Shown here: positions 59,601 through 64,000 of the stretch, in pieces
Layout: every line of letters begins with the position of its first letter
Numbering within the stretch: position 1 is the first letter of the stretch
Source: Tetragonia tetragonoides
Lineage: Eukaryota > Streptophyta > Magnoliopsida > Caryophyllales > Aizoaceae
DNA length: 64,000 nucleotides
Direction: 5' to 3'
NCBI GenBank assembly: GCA_038025085.1
Contig: CM076141.1
Coordinates: 16,122,001-16,186,000, forward strand
The notes under the pieces: generated by a model
Seen by the model: the letters and a program-made list of their open reading frames with translations, nothing else
Told to the model about the DNA's origin: nothing
Databases searched by the model: none
Program-made: the position numbers and the translations under genes

Positions 59601-60270
59601 ATGAGATGACGACAGAGGTGGGATAGAATCAAGTCAATGGCCAAAATTGCAGTCCCTCTCCTTCAAACAAACACGTTTAAGATATTTATTTGCTCGCGAA
59701 ATATTTGTCCAACATAAAATCCAAATAATACTTTCTTCTATGAGGCACCACAATGCAATTCTCAGTCAACTTCCCCAAATACCAAAACATATCTCTTCAC
59801 ATATCTAACCCAATTTCACTTCGAACGAAAATGCTCCCAAAAACAATACCATACCAAAATCATGCACACATTTGCACAAAAAAAAACCCAAGATAGATAA
59901 TAGTGGAAAAATAAATCAGTTACCTTGAGCTTAAGAGCAGTATAGGGCAGCATAACCTTCCTCAAATCCATTTCCAATTGCCTTAATGAAGTGGGCAACT
60001 TCATACGAGAAAATACAAAACTTTGGGGTATCTTTTTCCCCGTTATTTGATCAACAGTTGGTTGTTGATTGTTCTTCACTATAGGCTTAACATTTACCTT
60101 CCCTCCCCTTTTCCTCTGTTTCAATTAAAAATAAAAATAAAAACCCAGTTCATAAAATCATAATGCACTCTAATTTCTACTGAAAAACCATATATATTAT
60201 AAAAGAAAAGAAAAAAAAAACATGGGTTTATAGAAAAGTGAGAAGGGCTTACATTTTTGAACCGACCCAT
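53615..60270 (-). CDS. PPAN: Peter Pan-like (PPAN/SSF1) Brix-domain ribosome biogenesis protein
   Basis: 353 residues from seven minus-strand exons: 60,253-60,270, 59,924-60,115, 58,886-59,116, 56,411-56,503, 56,139-56,326, 55,286-55,479 and 53,615-53,760; all junctions are GT/AG and the frame stays open. PPAN/Ssf1 acts in the nucleolus in 27S pre-rRNA processing for the 60S subunit. Exon 1 codes MGRFKN; exon 2 a basic stretch, then PQSFVFSRMKLP, the Brix start; exons 3-5 the rest of Brix (FLNIAGPMGVTHFLML, RPRRPQDLFKNSPLV, VLLHYNKETKRIDFRHYSI); exon 6 EIGPRMTLELTSIEEGLCSG; exon 7 a basic patch then a Glu/Asp-rich tail to the stop. Length fits the family. A 5' UTR intron is likely (donor after CTACTACA near 60,402). 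Confidence 0.95.
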
Positions 60271-60520
60271 TGGTTTTGTTTAGGTCTTGACGACTGGAGT
60301 TCTTGGTTTTCCTGAATTTAGAAGGTGTAAAGGTATTAATTTTACTATAAATTGAGAAAATTGATATGCAAATATGAGAGAGAGAGAGAGAGAGATTTAC
60401 TGTAGTAGAGGTGTGGCGCAGGAGTTGAGAGCGAACAGCGGCAGCTGAGTGAGAGAAACGAGCTGAGTCAGGGTATGAGTTTTGGAGGATGGAGAAACAT
60501 GTTGTACATTTTTATAGTTT
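60271..60520 (-). promoter_or_regulatory. PPAN 5' UTR and promoter-proximal region
   Basis: On the minus strand, a leader exon (CAGCTGCCGCTGTTCGCTC) followed by GTAAAT, a CT run (plus-strand AG repeat at 60,375-60,397) and an acceptor AAATTCAG before the ATG exon suggest a spliced leader. The site of transcription start is not resolved. Confidence 0.5.
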
Positions 60521-61932
60521 CTGTTTTTCTTTTTGTGTAATTTGTGTTTTTCTTTTTCTTTCTTTTTTCTTTTAAATCGTGTGGTTGACTTGAGAGTTGA
60601 GAACTTTATATAGCGCCTTTATATATTTTCATTTTATTTTTTCGGTGAAGTGCATTTTTGAAGGGTCCCAATTTATTTACATTGTGCTGAATATGGTAAT
60701 CTTCACTAAATTAAGGGAAATCGAAAGAGGTAGTCGTTGTAATCTATTCATATGATATCGTGGAAATTACGAACGATATTCTAATAATAATATAAAAAAG
60801 GTTAAGTATCAAATATTTTGAAGTATCATACCACTTCTAACTCATAATCACCTATATGTTACCTAAATAATAAGAAAAAAAAACATATGTAATAGCAAAG
60901 AATGTACGAGAATATCTTGTCTTCAAAACTCGAATAACTTAAAAGATAAAAAAATAGAAACTTGATAAATTCAATTCAGCAAGGATACTTAAGAATTACC
61001 AACTCATTTTGAGTAAACAACCCCATGCAAGGAGATTGGGTAGGAGGATCTAGACCAATAGGTCCAACCCTTTTTTGCTCTGTTTTTTGGCTTTCCCACA
61101 CATACAAACAGGACACCAAGTTAAAGCCCATATAAATGACGTAACTTCACTACCACTATCTACGAATGTATAAAATCCCCACGAATAGAATCATACGTGA
61201 GCTTGGCTTACAATGAGAGCATGAGGGCAAATTTCCTCTTTTTTTCAGTTGAAACATTTAAAGGTTTGAGGTTTAATCACAAACCAAAAAAAATTCTCAT
61301 GCAACACCTTCATACATCCATTAGATCCCAAAAAGGAACCAAAAGAAACAAAATAGGACCAACTATCCACAACTGCCAAATGAGTCGACATTAATGTAAC
61401 AATTTAAACAGTTGTGAGCCCTCTATATTTGGGAGCATGCTTTACCAACAGGTTGCTTCCAGCATATCAGCGGATGGTAAACTGCACTACAATAATAAAC
61501 TCGAGTTATGGTGGAAGAAAACTTTCCTTACTCATTTTTAGTGAAAGGTTTATAAAGAACTTGAACGATCAAAAGTCAATATCCTATTCATTGTATTAAA
61601 CTATTAATAGTCGTAGAAGGTTAAAAGAGCAAAAAAATGAGTAGAAAATAATTGTCAGTTCCTGCAAAGGTAATGAACTAATTGTTGCGGCATATGAAAG
61701 CTATTATGGGTACGTAGCTTCACAAATTTTGGGTGTGAGTTTTTATTCAAAGATCACGCAAATTTAAAACATTTTCTATTTAAAAAAATAAATTCCGAAG
61801 CCCGTCCTCTTCCAAATTACTCCCATATATAACAACGCCCATAAAACCCTCTCAAACTTAAACACACTCCCTCTCTTCGTTCGCGCGCAAAATTTCCTCG
61901 TTTGTGAAACCCTAGATCGTTCGACATCAGGC
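60521..61932. other. Divergent intergenic region
   Basis: Separates PPAN (minus) from the cystatin-like gene (plus). AT-rich with no gene recognised. The stretch 61,800-61,930 (CATATATAACAACGCCCAT, then CTCCCTCTCTTCG) probably holds the TATA region and 5' UTR of the downstream gene. Confidence 0.5.
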
Positions 61933-63375
61933 ATGGCGACAGGTTTATCTCGATCCCCAATGATTTGATTTTATTATAGATTCGATTTTTATTTTTTTGA
62001 TAAGAATTATAGATTCGAAAATTAATTCCTCTATTGTGTTTTAACTCGCTTTGATTAAAATTTCAGTAATTGAGGTTTTGGATTTCTTTGTTTACTTGTG
62101 TTCAAATTACAAAAGATTTCTTCTGATATGATTTTTTTTTTGTTTGGCGATTTAATTCATTCAGGGTCTAAAATAATATGTCAAGATTCTCAAATTCCAC
62201 CTATTATGTCCGACAATGGATACGGTTTTTTGTGTGGTCTCAAGTCACACATAGGAACTGTTTATGGCCCTGCTGAACATCTTCCTGATCATTTGATACG
62301 CTATCAAAGGATGGGCTCTGGTGATTTCGATAAGTATTTTGATAAAATCAAAAAACATGATGTATGCTTTTCTTGTGTTTGGCTCACTTGTTTTACTATT
62401 AATTGTTATTGTGATGTGTCTAATTTATTTGATGATTTGATCCCGTGGTTGAATTTCATCTGTTTTCAAAATTCAAAATTGTTTTCATGGGTCTATCGGA
62501 ACAACCTTTCTACTAGACGATTAGCCGATTAGTTAGGGTAAGGCTGCATACACCTAGACCTCCCCAGACCCCACCTTTTGTGGGATATTCACTGGGTTGT
62601 TGTTGTTGTTAGTTGAATTCTCACATGCTTAAGTCGTGTTATTATAACGAATTAGCATTTGGTTGAAATTTAAAGAATCTTCACCTAAGGCAGTACCCTG
62701 ATTATTATTTAAACCTTGTTCTTGTGGCTTTGATTTTATTATTATATTTGATTTATATCTGTAAAAGTTAGCTGAATTTGTGGGTAAGATGAACAACATA
62801 ACTAGGTTATAAGGGATATGTTTTAGATGTATGTTTTTTAAAAATTATGATGTTTTTAGCTTTTGAGGTACCATCTTGGTGTATTTGTAGACCAGAGGTG
62901 TATTTCTCACAAGTGTGTCGCATTGGCATCTGTTTGGCTAAATGAGAGTGATTCATTCAAATTTTACATGTATAGGGCTTTTATGTTGACGGGATAACTT
63001 GTCGCATGTCGGGCCAAATCTGTCATATTTTGCCGGAGCAAACACATGGATTGAAAGGAGCTACTATTCTTGCTAAATATGCTTGTGAGAAACATGGAGA
63101 AGATATGGTAACATTTTGATTGTGTACATTACAGTATGGATACACTCATACACAAGAAAGGTTGTGATGTGCTAGTTCAATAATAGTTTGCATGTACTTA
63201 TTGCCGTTACTAATTAATGATTTTTGTGCCAATTTGTTATTAGGGAAAATATGTAAAATTTCAATCCCTTTTGAAAGCCAATATGCAACCGATTAGTGGT
63301 TCATTGTATTATCTTACATTTACTGTCGAGGAGTCCAAGGATGGAAAGGTGAAAACGTACAGAGCCGAGGTGTGA
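61933..63375 (+). CDS. Cystatin-like domain protein
   Basis: 156 residues from exons 61,933-61,942, 62,165-62,361, 62,976-63,107 and 63,244-63,375; frame and GT/AG sites agree throughout. The C-terminal ~85 residues have the phytocystatin pattern: LAKYACEKHGE in the helix position (compare LARFAV), QPISG in place of QxVxG, then SLYYLTFTVEES and a C-terminal KTYRAEV strand. Residues 1-70 (DKYFDKIKKHD at the end) are not part of the classic inhibitor and have no signal peptide. It may therefore be one of the intracellular plant cystatin-like proteins, not a proven cysteine-protease inhibitor; the Trp of the second inhibitory hairpin is absent. ATG 61,933 opens exon 1 after a plausible leader. 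Confidence 0.78.
62489..62610 (+). mobile_element. Au-type SINE fragment in an intron of the cystatin-like gene
   Basis: GGGTCTATCGGAACAACCT, then AGGGTAAGGCTGCATACACC, CCCCAGACCCCACC, TGTGGGATATTCACTGGG and a (TTG)n tail: the diagnostic Au SINE 3' half. The 5' tRNA-like head is missing. No clean target duplication. Confidence 0.8.
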
Positions 63376-64000
63376 TCCAAGCACGGCACGTGTTAAATCA
63401 TCTCTAAAAGGAAACATCAGTTCTGATGGCAAAAAATCGGGGAAGGTAAAGAAAAGAGTTGATCATCAGATTATGACACGTAGTAGTGCATGTAACAGAT
63501 CATCCCAAAAGGCAGCATGGAAGTTGAGTACATGTTGAAAAATTTGAGGCTAGCATGGGAACGGATCACAAGTAAGTTTTCTCGCATCTTCTATGCCTGT
63601 CACCAAAGCTAACCATGGTACTCACTGAGGCAAAAGCGGAGCCATCTATTTACGGGTAGTCAAGTGACATCACTTAACAAATATTTGTTGTCATAGGTTA
63701 TGTTAGGTCGTGAAATGTTATACATATACGGTCACTCCTATAATAGTGTCTTGATACAAAAATGATCAAGTATACGCAACTACTAAATGGACCAACATGA
63801 ATAAAACAACTTAAATAGTTGAGTACTTCTGATACTTACACATGTCATGCGTAAATATGTAAAGGATGAATAAGCCTAAATTTCCAACATGAAGTTATAA
63901 TTAAAAATGGTTGAACAAGCACAGAAAATAGTTTTTATCATAGTTGGCGTTGAAACTCCTCATTGTGTATTCTATCTAGTTAAACTCCTCGTTTTGTATT
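63376..64000. other. 3' flank of the cystatin-like gene
   Basis: Probable 3' UTR. A second reading frame stays open for 55 codons from 63,371 to the TGA at 63,536-63,538 and is rich in Lys, Arg and Ser. Beyond about 63,600 nothing is recognised. Confidence 0.5.

Noticed and set aside
62098..62532. 144-codon unspliced frame
   Set aside because: Includes intron and SINE sequence; the spliced four-exon model keeps frame and fits a cystatin-like fold.

Overview
The window is nuclear DNA of a flowering plant, most likely a eudicot. It is AT-rich, genes have short exons separated by introns of 0.1 to 3 kb, and every protein gene has a plant-type family assignment (UDP-xylose synthase, a PLS-type PPR protein, a plant CCoAOMT-like enzyme). 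Between the genes lie LTR retrotransposons, a LINE, Au-type SINE remnants and hAT- and MULE-like MITEs. I cannot name the species from sequence alone.

Layout. 1-3.6 kb: the 3' five exons of a UDP-glucuronate decarboxylase (UXS) gene on the plus strand. 3.6-6.1 kb: a SINE remnant, a 75-bp tandem duplication and a foldback MITE. 6.1-8.3 kb: an intronless mitochondrial-type PPR gene. 8.3-19.2 kb: gene-poor and AT-rich, with a 4.4-kb stretch bounded by 70-bp inverted repeats, a poly(T)-linked inverted copy of the PPR 3' flank, and a hAT-like MITE full of TATCCGAA repeats. 19.2-20.2 kb: an intronless, twice-frameshifted TFIIS-like pseudogene. 21.3-28.1 kb, minus strand: a SAM-domain protein and a CCoAOMT-like methyltransferase, with a duplicated 5' region and a retroposon insertion upstream.

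28.2-49.4 kb is a transposon block. A decayed LINE with 16-bp target duplications is followed by a decayed copia element (34,636-49,379; TSD GTTTC). That element was later hit by a younger copia element (TSD CCTAG), a 2.7-kb solo LTR (TSD ATGGA), a hAT-like MITE (TSD CGTGTAAA) and a small MITE built on a tandem array. The target duplications let the order of insertion be read directly.

49.6-64 kb is genic again: MZM1 (a LYR-motif mitochondrial assembly factor; its ATG lies only 239 bp beyond the old copia LTR), a seven-exon PPAN-like Brix-domain ribosome-biogenesis gene on the minus strand, and a four-exon cystatin-like gene. The genes are independent housekeeping or regulatory loci, not a pathway cluster. 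I found no new biological system; the most informative content is the nested transposon stratigraphy and the duplications near genes.
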